Part shown: positions 11,076 to 20,816 of the stretch, one piece after another | Position numbering within the stretch: the first letter of the stretch is position 1 | How the letters are laid out: every line of letters begins with the position of its first letter | NCBI GenBank assembly: GCA_027943245.1 | Contig: JANDJZ010000608.1 | Coordinates: 1-28,572 of the forward strand | DNA: 28,572 bases | From: Acanthamoeba sp. SK_2022b | Taxonomy: Eukaryota > Discosea > Longamoebia > Acanthamoebidae | Direction of reading: 5' to 3' | The notes under the pieces: generated by a model | What the model was told of the DNA's origin: nothing | Database searches by the model: none | What the model saw: only the letters and a program-made list of their open reading frames with translations | Translations under genes and position numbers: made by a program

Positions 11076-13208
11076 TCACTCTTCCTCTTCGTCGCCTTCG
11101 GTAAGCTCCTTCTCCATGATCTTGACTCGCGTGAGGACCTGCTTGGCGGCTTCCTTGTTGCCGCTTTTGACGAGCAGCTGGGCGATGGACCGCTCCTCCT
11201 TGATTTTATGTTCGAGGCGCTGGACGTAGACCTCCATCGTCAGCAGGCCCGTCTCCACCTGGATCTGGAGCATGTTGAGCTTGAGCTGGATCTGCTGCTT
11301 CCGGTCCAGCAGGTCCTCGTTCTTGGGCGACTGCTTGAGCGCCAGCTCGGTGCGTCGCAGTTCTTCTTCGAGCACGTTGTTGCTGATCATGTTGTCCACG
11401 CTGTCCACCCGCCCGTCCGTCCACCCGTGTGTGAACAAGATGCAGCATACAACCAAAGGAGAGAAACGAGCAGGTGAAGGGGAGGAGGCGTACCTGTCTG
11501 GCTCGTAGGAGTCGAGGTTGAACGGTGGCGCTGCAGCTTGCCCTGGCGACGCGGGAGTCGGCTTGGGTGCCGGCTTGGGCGGCGGGGTCGAGGGAGCAAG
11601 GCCCTTGGGAGCACCAGCTGAGGCGGCAGCGGCTGGTGTCTGGGGGGGCGGAGTGGTGGGAGAAGAGGGAAGGGTGGGCGAGCGCGCTGCGGGTTGGGTC
11701 GGCTGCGTGGCAACGGCCACAGGCGCGGACGCGGGTGCGCCCCCAACCACCCCTACGATGGGGCCGGGTGCCGTGGGATCGAGCACAAGAATTTTCTCCT
11801 CGCGCACGCGAAGATCTTTGCCCATCAGCGGTGTTCGAAGACGCAAGCATACTTCGAGCTTGCCTCCCGTTGCTGTCCAAAAGAACGCCACAGTGAGTGA
11901 TAAAACCAAGTGTATGCAAAGAGCCACACAAAACAAAATGATAAAGAAAAATTAAAGGAGAGGCTAGAACCTTTGCGACCGGAGTTGGGCTTCAAGACGT
12001 CGACTACTTCGACGACCTCGCACTTGGTGAGAAGGCCCTCGAGTGAGACTTCGGCCTTGCCCAAGAGCACATCTCGACCTAGCAGCCTACGATGGTAAAG
12101 CTCGAACGTGATGGTTCGCTTGCGTTCGCAGAGCCGAACGAAGGACTTCTTCCTTTCAATCTGCAGTTTGCCCACAAAGTTGTACACTGGCCGATCCGAA
12201 TCGCCCGAGTGAGTGGGCGCCATATCATTGCATCGTACGTGCGAGAGCGGGATACGACGGGGACGTACCAGGGTCTAGCGATTTGGGCACGGATGGGGAC
12301 TTAAGAGTCTGCTGTGCCTCGGCACTGGGATAGGCAAAGGTGACGAAGACGTACGAATCGACCGTGGGGATGTCCTTGGTGACGGGCAGGTGCATACACC
12401 GCACGACGCCGACTTCCAGCTCGTACTCGCGCAGGTGAGAGAACACCAGCTCTTCCTGCGTTTGCTTCACCTCGTAGCGATGCCTGTTCACAACGGCGTG
12501 TGGTGCGACGGCGATGCGCGCACGGGCCATCAGCAAAAGACGCCAGGAGACGCGAACACGAACATACGCGTCACCTTGGTAGCGGCTGCCCGGACTCTCG
12601 AGCGGCTATGATCACTTTCAAATCCTCCATCATCTCCTTTTGTCGTTTGTGCATGTCCACCGCCTTTTGTTTGTCCTCTCGCAGAGGCGAGTCCTTGAGC
12701 TTCTGCTCGAGGTAATGAAATGAGGGAAAGTGAGTCACAACGATCGGGCTATGATGCAACAGAAAGCCCCCGAACCTTGGCGTGCTCGTGCACGGCCTTG
12801 ATTTGAGCGGTGAATTCGTTCTCCAGCTTGGCAAAGGCGGCGAGCCTCGTCTGCTCGATTTCGTCCAGCCGAGGAACGATCACCACGAACGGCTCGGGCG
12901 GCACCTTGGACGCATCTGAGTCGAAGAGTGAGTGCCCGCCACGCCGAGCGATTGTGCGCACACGACGCGGCGACATGGAGTGCTGCAATACCGATGGGCT
13001 TGCCCTGCTGAATCGCTTGGCTGAGTTCGTTGATCGTCTTGATGGCGATAAGCGTCGCCTTGGCCTGGTTGGTATCGCCTGCTTCCTTGTATTGGGCGTA
13101 GGCTGCCTTGTATTGCTCGAAGCGCTGCTTGAGCATTTCCATTTGTGCTGCCTGCCAAGGTCCGCGATTGTAAGCGATTTGTCTGTCGTGCGGACACTGC
13201 TAGTCAAA

Positions 13209-13282
<74 letters not shown>

Positions 13283-14202
13283 TTTTGTCATCGGCCGAAG
13301 GCACTGGCTGCTGTGCTGGCGGCTGCCTGGGCGCCGGTTGGTTCTGTGCGGCCACAGGCGTCGCCTGACGCTGGGACGAGACACTGGGCCTTCTGGGTTG
13401 GGCGGCGGCCGCAGGCGCCACAGCAGGTGCAGTCTGCGAGCTCTTCCTGGAGGAAAATTAGTTGGGCAGCAAACGCGCGTGGGGTTGTAGGGTGTCAGTA
13501 CCTTGTCGGGTTTCCTGCCACCTCCATTTGCAGTGCGGCGAGATCATTGCCGCCATCGTTGCTCGGCCCGGCCTGCTTGAGCTTGGCAACGCGCGCCTGT
13601 AAATCTCTCACGGCAAGCAGCACTGCCTGTGCCTTTTGGACGGGAGCTGTTTCAGCATTATGAGGAGGCCAACACCATCAGCCCGAGCAGACTCACCTCT
13701 TCGGTACGGCCGGCTCTCTTCAAACTGAGGCACTTTTGCGTCTCTGCTGTGAGCTTGCTCTGCAGCTCGGCCAGGGTCTCGCCACCTCGTGGCCTGTCCT
13801 CGTCCAAGTCCTCCAACTCGGCCAAGAGTGATGGATCGTTGAGATCGTCCTCCGTTATCTCCACATCAACGTCGTCGTCTACATGCAACCCTGAGGCCAA
13901 CCGCATGGCGGCTGTGTGCAACAACAAAAAATGAGCAAGTACAGTCACCGGAGCTGGGTGAGAAGTATTGGGCCACCATCAACTGCCTTGGCGTCCATGT
14001 CGGAGGGCTGCAGAGCCTTGGCATGCGCCTCAATATTCATCAATCCGTTTTCCTCGTATTCTTCACCATCTACATCGGGGTCCTCGAAAAGCGAAGGATC
14101 GATCCCCATGGATTTCAGGTCGGCCTTACCCACCTTTTGTCCACGAGGCGGACTTGGGGACCTCTTCTTAGGCGTCGATGACCCCCAACCAAACCACGAC
14201 AT
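11076..14202 (-). CDS. CC2D1: CC2D1/Lgd-type DM14 and C2 domain protein
   Basis: Homologue of CC2D1A/CC2D1B and Drosophila Lgd, which bind ESCRT-III Snf7/CHMP4 and regulate endosomal sorting. Translation starts MSWFGWGSSTPKKR at 14202. After an acidic stretch come DM14-type helical repeats: one from LAELQSKLTAETQKCLSL, one from MEMLKQRFEQYKAAYAQY, and a third partial one around KAVDMHKRQKEMMEDLK. These are separated by a Pro/Gln/Ala-rich linker. A C2-like domain follows, with YELEVGVVRCMHLPV and later VYNFVGKLQIERKKSF and ELYHRRLLGRDVLLGKAEV. A proline/alanine-rich linker then leads to a C-terminal coiled coil ending in EEE. About a dozen exons join in frame, all with canonical GT-AG borders. 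The first exon ends at 13977 and the second starts at 13911. The stop is 86 bp upstream of the protease start, on the same strand. Confidence 0.9.
13211..13280. repeat. (AC)35 microsatellite forming a 5' splice site
   Basis: Seventy nt of pure AC on the plus strand, which is (GT)35 on the coding strand of the CC2D1 gene. The exon ends in AAAAAG at 13281 and the intron 13280-13152 begins directly with the GT repeat, so the repeat supplies the donor. Confidence 0.97.
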
Positions 14203-14441
14203 CTCTCTGGCGTGTTTTGTAGCCCTGTACTGGAAACAGCGAAATCTGCCCACCTGAAGAAAAGGCGGGAAGACAGAGAAATTGCCCCTCGCTGGCAGCC
14301 AACCATAAATCAGATATCACAGAGTGAAATTCCACTCCTCCGAAATCAAATACCCAACAATTTTTAACTTTCATTCTTTCTTTCCTCTTCTTCCTCTCAC
14401 ATCGACGTCCGGTCACGGTCTCTTCTCTCTAGGTCGATACA
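14203..14441. promoter_or_regulatory. Divergent promoter of CC2D1 and eL37 genes
   Basis: About 239 bp between two divergent start codons, so it should drive both genes. The eL37 side holds a pyrimidine-rich tract (about 14368-14400, C/T runs), as is common around ribosomal-protein transcription starts. I cannot place a start site or TATA box with confidence. Confidence 0.5.
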
Positions 14442-15007
14442 ATGGTACGTGGTTCTCGCCCCCTCCGTGCTCGGTGTCCGGGCCCTATGCTGTACTGCAT
14501 GCTGTAATGGGAGGCCGCTTCGTTGGCGAAGTGTTGCGCCCATCTCTCTTGAAAACTTAGAATCGTAGTGACCCTAAATTCTTTCCAATTACAGGGTAAG
14601 GGTACGGCATCTTTCGGTAAGAGGCACACCAAGTCGCACACTCTGTGCCGTCGCTGTGGCAGGAGGAGCTACCACATCCAGAAGGCCCGCTGCGCCTCGT
14701 GCGGTTACCCCGCCGCCAGGCTCAGGAAGTGTACGCATTCGCGACCAGCCACCTTTTGGCAGAGATCAAATTATTGATCTTCATATCGCCACCCAACAGA
14801 CAACTGGTCGAACAAGGCTCTCAGGAGGAGGACGACTGGTTCTGGCCGCATGCGCTACCTTAAGGACATGCCCAGGAGGTTCAAGAACGGTTTCCGTGAG
14901 GGTACGGCGCAAAACACATCTTCCCACTATCTCTCGACTAATTTCTTCTCCATTCTCCAACAGGCACTCAGGCCAAGAAGGTCAAGGCCGCCCCCGCTGC
15001 CCAGTAA
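14442..15007 (+). CDS. RPL37: 60S ribosomal protein eL37
   Basis: Small zinc-binding protein of the large ribosomal subunit. Exons 14442-14444, 14595-14730, 14800-14901 and 14964-15007 sum to 285 nt and encode 94 residues, the usual eL37 length. The start [20 protein letters not shown], the zinc-binding pairs CRRC and [20 protein letters not shown] and [17 protein letters not shown] all match the family. The first exon is only the ATG codon, immediately followed by a GTACGT donor. All introns are GT-AG. An AATAAA follows the stop by 14 nt. The gene is convergent with the VAMP7-like gene, 125 bp away. Confidence 0.97.
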
Positions 15008-15020
15008 AGCAGCCATGAAC

Positions 15021-15026
15021 AATAAA
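15021..15026 (+). terminator. Polyadenylation signal AATAAA for eL37
   Basis: Canonical AATAAA 14 nt after the eL37 stop codon. A T16 run follows at 15056-15071, in the 125-bp gap before the convergent VAMP7-like gene. Confidence 0.7.
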
Positions 15027-15132
15027 CCTCTTTCTCTTAACCCCACGTTCTGCGCTTTTTTTTTTTTTTTTAAGAAAAAGAAGCAAGACAAATCGTGTGG
15101 GTGAAGAAGAGATGGATAGTGTTCTTTCACTT

Positions 15133-16213
15133 TCAAGAGCACTTGGAATAGTCGAAGCCGCAAATGAAGGAAGAGATAAGCCACACGATGATCTGCCAGT
15201 GGCGAACACCAAGTCAGCACGCAAGTACCGACGCCCGAAGAGGACGCGCAAGGCAAAGAGAGAAAACGAAAAACAACGAAGAGAATGCGAGGGAGACGCA
15301 CGATAATGACGATGACAAGAATGGCCCAGAGCTTGTAGTTGTCCCTGCACATGCTCCACTTGAGCCTTCTGCTCTCGGTGGAGAACCGGTAGGACTGGTC
15401 CTGCAACTGCTCCGTCCTCGTCACCAGAAGCTCTATCTTCTCACCGCGGTCCAGTACTCTCTCTGCAGCCGTCGGCACCAACGAGGCACCCGTTGTGTAA
15501 GGTGCAGCATGGCCTCCTCACCAGACTTGTAGAAAAGAGAGACACAAGAGAGAGAGAGAGAGAGAGAAGGGCCGTACCGATGTTCTCCACCATGACCTTC
15601 TTGGTCTCATCCACCTTCTTTTGAACAAGAGAGATCTTGTCCACGCTGGGGTCGTACGAAAAGTATTCCTTTGGCAAAGGAAGGGGAGTGAGCAAGGTGA
15701 GCCCGTGTAAGCACTGGTGAGGTTTGATTAGACTGATGAGGTTGGGGCGCACCATCTGCCTCTGGAGGACACGCGAGAACTCCTCGTTCATGCCAAAAGC
15801 CATGGCGGTCTTGTAGGTATTCCTATACATGGACATGAATCGCGTCTTGATGTCGTCCAGAAAGGCGAACGCAATTCGACGAGGGAACTGCTCATCGGAC
15901 ATGCACAGATAAATCACTCCCTCACTCGCCGCGTAGTGGAAGTAGTGCCTGCGCGCGCAGAGTGGTTTGTATAATTGGGGATGGGGGGGATAGTAAGAAG
16001 GGAACAAAGGAAAACCTGACGAGGATGCATTGAATGAGGAAGAGGTTGAAAGGGAGGGTTGTACCTGTCGTAAGTGTAGGACATCTTGCCGCCCGAAGTA
16101 TCAGCGATTTTGTCGAGGATGAGACGGCTCACCGTGATGAAGTTGCCTGTAGCGGCAGCATGTTCCGCCAACACGGTAGAACCCCGCGCGACCAGAGAGT
16201 AGATGATGGGCAT
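15133..16213 (-). CDS. VAMP7: VAMP7-like longin R-SNARE
   Basis: Vesicle SNARE of the longin class, which drives fusion of endolysosomal and secretory membranes. Exons 16213-16065, 15948-15753, 15668-15578, 15462-15302 and 15192-15133 join in frame to give 218 residues, close to the ~220 of VAMP7. Residues 1-~110 form the longin domain (MPIIYSLVARGSTVLAEHA, then HYFHYAASEGVIYLCM). The SNARE helix runs from about VQKKVDETKKVMVENI through RVLDRGEKIELLV, with the zero-layer arginine in DRGEK. The tail is a single membrane anchor with a short luminal end, CGFDYSKCS. The last exon is recovered only by splicing 15302 to 15192; reading through the intron gives a spurious extension. All donors are GT. 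Confidence 0.94.
15547..15567. repeat. (AG)n repeat, intronic
   Basis: About ten AG units in the VAMP7-like intron 15463-15577. On the coding strand it is a CT tract just inside the donor side. Confidence 0.85.
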
Positions 16214-16732
16214 TCTGTTGCTTTTGCTGATCCACACAATAATAAACGAACGAGATTCTTAACCCCTCCCCTCTCACTTTTCCCAGCCAGAAGCGGGCGA
16301 CGAAAAGTTGTTTGGGACCACCGAAAAGCGTTGGTCGAACGCATAACAGGCACCAACCACAAGCATGTCGCTGGCGGCAGAAGAGAAAGGGGCCAAAGCA
16401 TACGCACAGAGATAGAGCGTGTTTGTCATGGTGTCCAGTATGCGAACTGGTGTAACAGGCGAGAGGGAGGGGACGAGTAAGTGCGCACACTGCCGCGCAC
16501 ACGAACGCCGGACGTGAGACCTCCCGCCACCAGAACAAGAGCACCACCAACGGCCCCCAGGGGAGAGGCCACCAAGCGGTCGTAAGCAAACTCTAAGTTC
16601 GCTCCTTGAAAGAGGAGAAAGAGAGAACACGAGAGAAGGAAAAAGTGGGAGAAAGAAGAAGAGATAGAGATAGAGAGGGAGCGGTGGCGGGAGTCATGGG
16701 AGAGAAAGTTAAGGAAGGGAAGAGGTGGCGCC
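16214..16732 (-). promoter_or_regulatory. Intergenic region: VAMP7-like promoter/5' UTR and WrbA 3' flank
   Basis: About 519 bp between two tandem minus-strand genes. No conserved protein is visible. It is purine-rich on the plus strand near 16610-16700. It contains a minus-strand open frame from ATG at 16429 to a stop at 16274-16276 (51 codons with hydrophobic stretches). This frame ends 60 nt before the VAMP7-like start, in the same phase, and could be an upstream ORF if it is transcribed. Confidence 0.35.
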
Positions 16733-17824
16733 TTAGGCCTTGGACTTCTTCTCCTCCTTCTTAGCCTTCTTCTTCTTGTCTCCGTCCTTGGTCTTGGTGG
16801 TGTCCTTCTTCTTCTTGTCGCCGTCCTTGGCCTTGGAGTCGTCGGCCTTCTTCTTTCCATCGGCCTTCTCCGCCGTCTTCTTGGCCCTCTTCTTGTCGTC
16901 GTTGCCCTTCTTGTCGTCGTCCTCCTGCGCGGGCTCCTTGCCCTTGGTGTCCTTCACGAGGACGTCCTCCTCTTCAGCCACTTCGCCGTGGATGGCAACG
17001 CGACCAGCCTTGAGCTCCTTGGCGATGCTGGCGACGTGCTTGCCCTGGAACCTCGCGCAGGCCTTCTCGTTGGCGCTGACCGCACGCGAGCCATCGCTGC
17101 CGGCAATGAAGGTCGCGCCGTAGGGGGAACCGCCGCTGACTTCGTTGATCTCCTTCTGCTCCTTGCACGAATAGGGCAGGCCGACATAGATGAAGCCCAG
17201 GTGGAGGAGGGGCGCGAGCATGCTCATGATGGTCGTCTCGTTACCGCCGTGCTGCGTGCCCGAGCCGGTGAAGCAGCTGGCGATCTTGCCCACGCAGGCG
17301 TTCTCGAACCAGAGGCCACCGAGGCCGTCGAAAAACATCTTCATCTGAGCAGTCATTGAGCCGAATCTCGTGGGAGAACCGAACACGATGGCATCTGCTG
17401 ACTTGATCACCTGCTTGCGAATTTCGGGGGTGATGGTGGGGATGTCCTTCATGGCATCCTTGGGCTGAGCAGCTCTGATTATTTTGGTTTTTTTAAAGAA
17501 AAAAATTGAGGCGATGAGTTACAACAAAATGTAAAGAACGAATCAATTGCAAATATGTCGCGGGGGGGGGGGAATTGAAATGGAAATTAAAATTAAAACA
17601 TTGGCTCGTAGGTCTGTCGCCACTAACAAACACTGAAGTGACATATTCACGCACCCCATCTTTCCAATGACATCGTCTGGGAGAAGCTCGGGTACTTGAT
17701 ACATCTCGACCTCGACGCCGTCGACTTCCTTGGCGCCTTCGGCGATGGCCTGAGCCAGCTGCCACGTGTGCGTGTACAGCGAGTAGAAGATCACCACAAC
17801 CTTCGTCTTGACTGGCGTAGACAT
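16733..17824 (-). CDS. wrbA: WrbA-type NAD(P)H:quinone oxidoreductase with Lys/Asp-rich tail
   Basis: FMN-dependent flavodoxin-fold quinone reductase, expected to reduce quinones by two electrons and limit oxidative stress. Exons 17824-17655 and 17474-16733 give 303 residues. FMN-site landmarks: VVVIFYSLYTHTWQLAQAI at the phosphate loop, SPTRFGSMTAQMKMFFDG in the middle, and GSGTQHGGNETTIMSMLAPL then LGFIYVGLPYS further on. The core ends near residue 215. It is followed by about 85 residues dominated by K, D, E and A, with a near-repeat of KDGDKKKK, ending KKEEKKSKA. Bacterial and yeast WrbA proteins are about 200 residues and lack this tail. The start at 17824 aligns best with the family; an in-frame ATG at 17866 would add 14 residues. 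The intron contains a G11 run on the plus strand. Confidence 0.92.
17562..17572. repeat. G11 homopolymer, intronic
   Basis: Eleven G residues in the single WrbA intron (17475-17654), read as C11 on the coding strand. Confidence 0.85.
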
Positions 17825-18104
17825 CTCGCTCACCACAGCCGCTAATTGGTGTTTGTTCGATTCCAACGAATGCCGCTGCGAATCTGAAGCTGTGACGCCA
17901 ACACCAACGGCCGTTGCTCCGCCGTCCTGTGATTTTTGATTTGTATTCTTTTCGTTTTGAAATACGATTGGCTCTTCTGGTGGCCCTGGAAACTTTCTTG
18001 ATTAATTAACATAAAGCACCAAGCAGAATCGATTCCAAATTCCAGCGAAGGCCGTCTGTACACTCCGAGCGTCCTCCTCTTGCTCGCACAACAAGGCTGG
18101 GGGC

Positions 18105-20326
18105 TCAGCCGTTGCTCGTCTCGGCCATCCAATAGCTGCTGAAGCAGCTGTTGGAGTTGGTCTCCTCGAGCAGGGAGTCCAGCGATACGTTGACGCTGCT
18201 GGAGGTTGGCTTGGGCTCGGCGAGTCCCGACGAAGCCGGCGACACCAGCGCCGATGAGGTGGTGGGAAGCAGGGGCACCGACCCGCCAAAGGACAGCTTC
18301 TTCCTCTTGCCACTCTTTGACGGAGCGCCAAAGAACGCTCCCTCGCCGTCCTCGCTGTCCTCCCGGCCCAAGCCCACCATGTCGGACAGGCGTCGCTTGT
18401 TGCTGTTGCTGTTGTTGCCGCTACCGATGGTCGGGGCCGGGCTGTCGAGCATCATGGGGAACGAGGAGAAGTCGAGCCGACGGCGGATCGGGGAAGAATC
18501 TTCTTCCAGGCGCGCCGACTTGAAGAACTTGGCAAAGCCGCTGTCCTCGTCGTGAGATGCCGCGTCAAACTCCTTGTAGAACTCGCGGCACTCCTTCTCG
18601 TCGTTGACGGCCGCCTGGAAGCCGTCCTGGCTGGGCTCGTTGAAGAAGGAGAGCGAGAGAATGTTGGGCGTGTCAGGAACCTTGAACCTGGGCGAGACGC
18701 CAGAGTACGAGGGGGACAAGAGTGCAAAGTGGGAAGGCGAGGTGGAGGTCGCCGGCATGGCTACGCCCGTCGGGGACTTCTTCGTGGGCGTGGTGGAGAA
18801 GAAGCGCGAGGGGGAGGTGGGAGACTGCTGGGCCGAGAAGGAAGGGGAGCGAGGCCGCGGGATGATGGGGGAGAGAAGGGGCGCGGGAAGCGAGAGAAGC
18901 GGCAGGGGCGCCTGGTCCCTCTCCCTCTTCAGGAGAGAGATAGGCGACGCCGGAGTGATGCGAGTCTCCAGCACCCGCGCGTGGTTGCTGTGCTGGCCGA
19001 GTTTCGAGGAATTGGGAGAGGCAGAAGTGGCTGTGGTGGTGGTGGGGGTCGGAGCAGCAGTGGAGCCAGCCAGGGCACCATTGTTCTCCTTCTCCTCAGG
19101 CCAGCAGTAGAGGAGTCGCATCACGCCATCGCACGCAAGCTGCTGGTAGATGGTCGCCGACGACACGTCATCGCTCTCAATGCCCCAACTGAAGTGGTCG
19201 AGCGGCGGCACAGGGTACAGCCGGATGGGACCCGTAGCGACCGGCACCTGCAGACACAGACGCCGCGACGTCACATCAGCACCCAACTTCGCATCGGGTC
19301 CCCTTTGTTAAACAACCCAGCGCGAAGCCGCCCAGTGGCTACGTACTTCTGCGCCGTTCACTTCGCGGGTCCATTTCTTCATCATGTGCTGGACGATGTA
19401 CGAGATCGGCTTCTTGGACGAGTAGGTGAGCTGGAGCAGCGGGTTGTAGCCGGCCTGAGTGATCTGATCCGCGATCGTGGTCTCCTTGGGGATCAGCTGT
19501 AGTGTCACCCGCTTGGGCGGCGACCCCGGTGCGGCCTTTGCCGTCGTCGTCGTCGTTGTCGTGGCAGTGCTTGTCGCAGTCAGCACTGCCGTGGCGTTGT
19601 GTTGAGGCAGCTGTGGCATCAATGGCAGAGACAGCATGGGCGCCGATTTTGCCAGCAGCCGTCTGGGCTGGCCGATCTGCTGGATGACGTTGTTGAGGCG
19701 CTCGACCTGGGCCTTGGGGAGCAGGGTCTTGTGCCGCTGCGAAGGCTCCGGGACGAGCGGGTATTTGCTGGGGACGGTGGGCCGCTTCACAAGAAAGTCG
19801 AGGAGCGCCGTCGCGAGCTTGTTGGCCTCCTCGGCACCGGGCACGGGTGCGCCCGTGAGCTTGCCCTTGGGCTTGAAGAACTCGTACCAGAACAGGATCG
19901 AGTCTCGCACCTCGTGCTTGTCCGACTTGTTTACCTGACGCCCCAGAGGCTCCAGGAGGGCGTTCATCTTCTTGATCAGGCGGTAGTAAAAGTGCCGAAC
20001 CTGCAACCGATGCGATAAGAAGAGCGTTGATGGATGGGTGGATGGGAGAGGCTGTAGCGAGAAGCTTACCTGTTCGTAGGACTTGGACCCAATGTGAGTG
20101 CTGAGCCGCTGAAAGTCGCGACCGAACGCTTTGACCCCCTCAAAGAACCGTTCTGCCTCGTCCTCGCTCCATCCGGTGTAGGATCGCGTCAACTTCTGCT
20201 CACCTATTTCAGGGATCCATCAAAGCAAGTGGGCCTGCATCAGAATATGTAGTGTGATGCGCGGGGGGGGGGCAGAACTCAAGCGAGGCACATACGCGGT
20301 AATGGCGCAGCGGGGGAAGGATACAT
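18105..20326 (-). CDS. CRAMP1: Cramped/TKI1-like SANT-domain nuclear protein
   Basis: Resembles animal CRAMP1/Cramped and plant TSL-kinase interacting protein 1, chromatin-associated SANT proteins; animal CRAMP1 has been linked to histone gene control. Exons 20203-20070, 20000-19347 and 19247-18105 are well supported. A 31-nt first exon at 20326-20296 (MYPSPAAPLP) is a tentative in-frame model with a GTATGT donor and a weak acceptor. Total length in this model is 653 residues. The SANT-like segment GWSEDEAERFFEGVKAFGRD plus SYEQVRHFYYRLIKKMNALL is the diagnostic part (residues ~20-70). Later conserved pieces are SILFWYEFFKPKGKLTG and QAGYNPLLQLTYSSKKPIS. A long low-complexity Ser/Pro/Thr region fills much of the C-terminal half, ending in ETSNG. 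The true start could lie elsewhere in the 20200-20340 region. Confidence 0.85.
20263..20272. repeat. G10 homopolymer in putative first intron
   Basis: Ten G residues, C10 on the coding strand of the Cramped-like gene, within its proposed first intron (20204-20295). Confidence 0.75.
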
Positions 20327-20461
20327 AATCCCTCTCAGTGGCGTGGGGCAATTCTACTTTAAGATCTTGCCACCACAATTAACCAACACACGGCACGTTG
20401 CTTTTCGTCTTGGGCGGGATCGAAAATACTTCCAGGCTGTTGTCCGCAACGTTTCAGCCAC

Positions 20462-20494
20462 TTCTTGGCGCCATTTTTCAACCGCCGCCAAGAA
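20462..20494. repeat. 9-bp inverted repeat with 15-nt loop
   Basis: TTCTTGGCG at 20462-20470 and its exact reverse complement CGCCAAGAA at 20486-20494. Possible paired factor-binding sites or a hairpin in the divergent promoter. Confidence 0.7.
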
Positions 20495-20714
20495 AAAAAT
20501 CCTTCCTTGTGGAATTTTCAATTCACACCTGCCGGTGTTCCCCGGTGCGCTCTTCTGAAGCAGGACGCAGACAACGTTATCTGGAAGCCGTGTACAGCCC
20601 ATACTCGCTTGCCCGATCACCACGAGGGTGCAGGTCAACGCTTGATGGGTGAAATAAAGCAGACGAGGACTCTATCCAAAACAAAAGAGGCTGGGCCGTG
20701 CCTTCCTGAGCAAA

Positions 20715-20726
20715 GCTGACGTCAGC
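20715..20726. promoter_or_regulatory. CRE-like palindrome GCTGACGTCAGC
   Basis: Perfect 12-bp palindrome containing TGACGTCA, the CREB/ATF bZIP consensus, 90 bp upstream of the USP47-like start codon. The site is certain as sequence; its function is inferred. Confidence 0.6.
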
Positions 20727-20816
20727 AAAAGAGAAGGAGAAATTACGCAGTCTTCAGGTAAACAAAACATAACCTACCAGCTCCTGACCGGTCGCTCCTT
20801 AGATTATCGTTGTTTC

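Larger units (their letters stand above)
20327..20816. promoter_or_regulatory. Divergent promoter region of Cramped-like and USP47-like genes
   Basis: About 490 bp between divergent genes with no convincing coding sequence. It holds a 9-bp inverted repeat at 20462-20494 and a perfect CRE-like palindrome at 20715-20726. A GGCGCC core resembling an E2F-type site lies at 20467-20472. Transcription starts are not identifiable by eye. Confidence 0.5.

Noticed and set aside
13211..13280. CRISPR array or tandem gene repeat
   Set aside because: It is a simple dinucleotide microsatellite without spacers; no repeat-spacer pattern exists anywhere in the window.
14927..15481. Long minus-strand reading frame extending the SNARE beyond its membrane anchor
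   Set aside because: Reading through gives an unrelated Leu-rich tail. Splicing 15302 to 15192 gives the expected VAMP7 ending and a normal length.
18552..19502. 316-codon plus-strand open frame opposite the Cramped-like gene
   Set aside because: It is Arg/Gly-rich with no recognisable domain and is the complement of GC-rich low-complexity coding sequence; the minus-strand frame has the conserved protein and proper introns.
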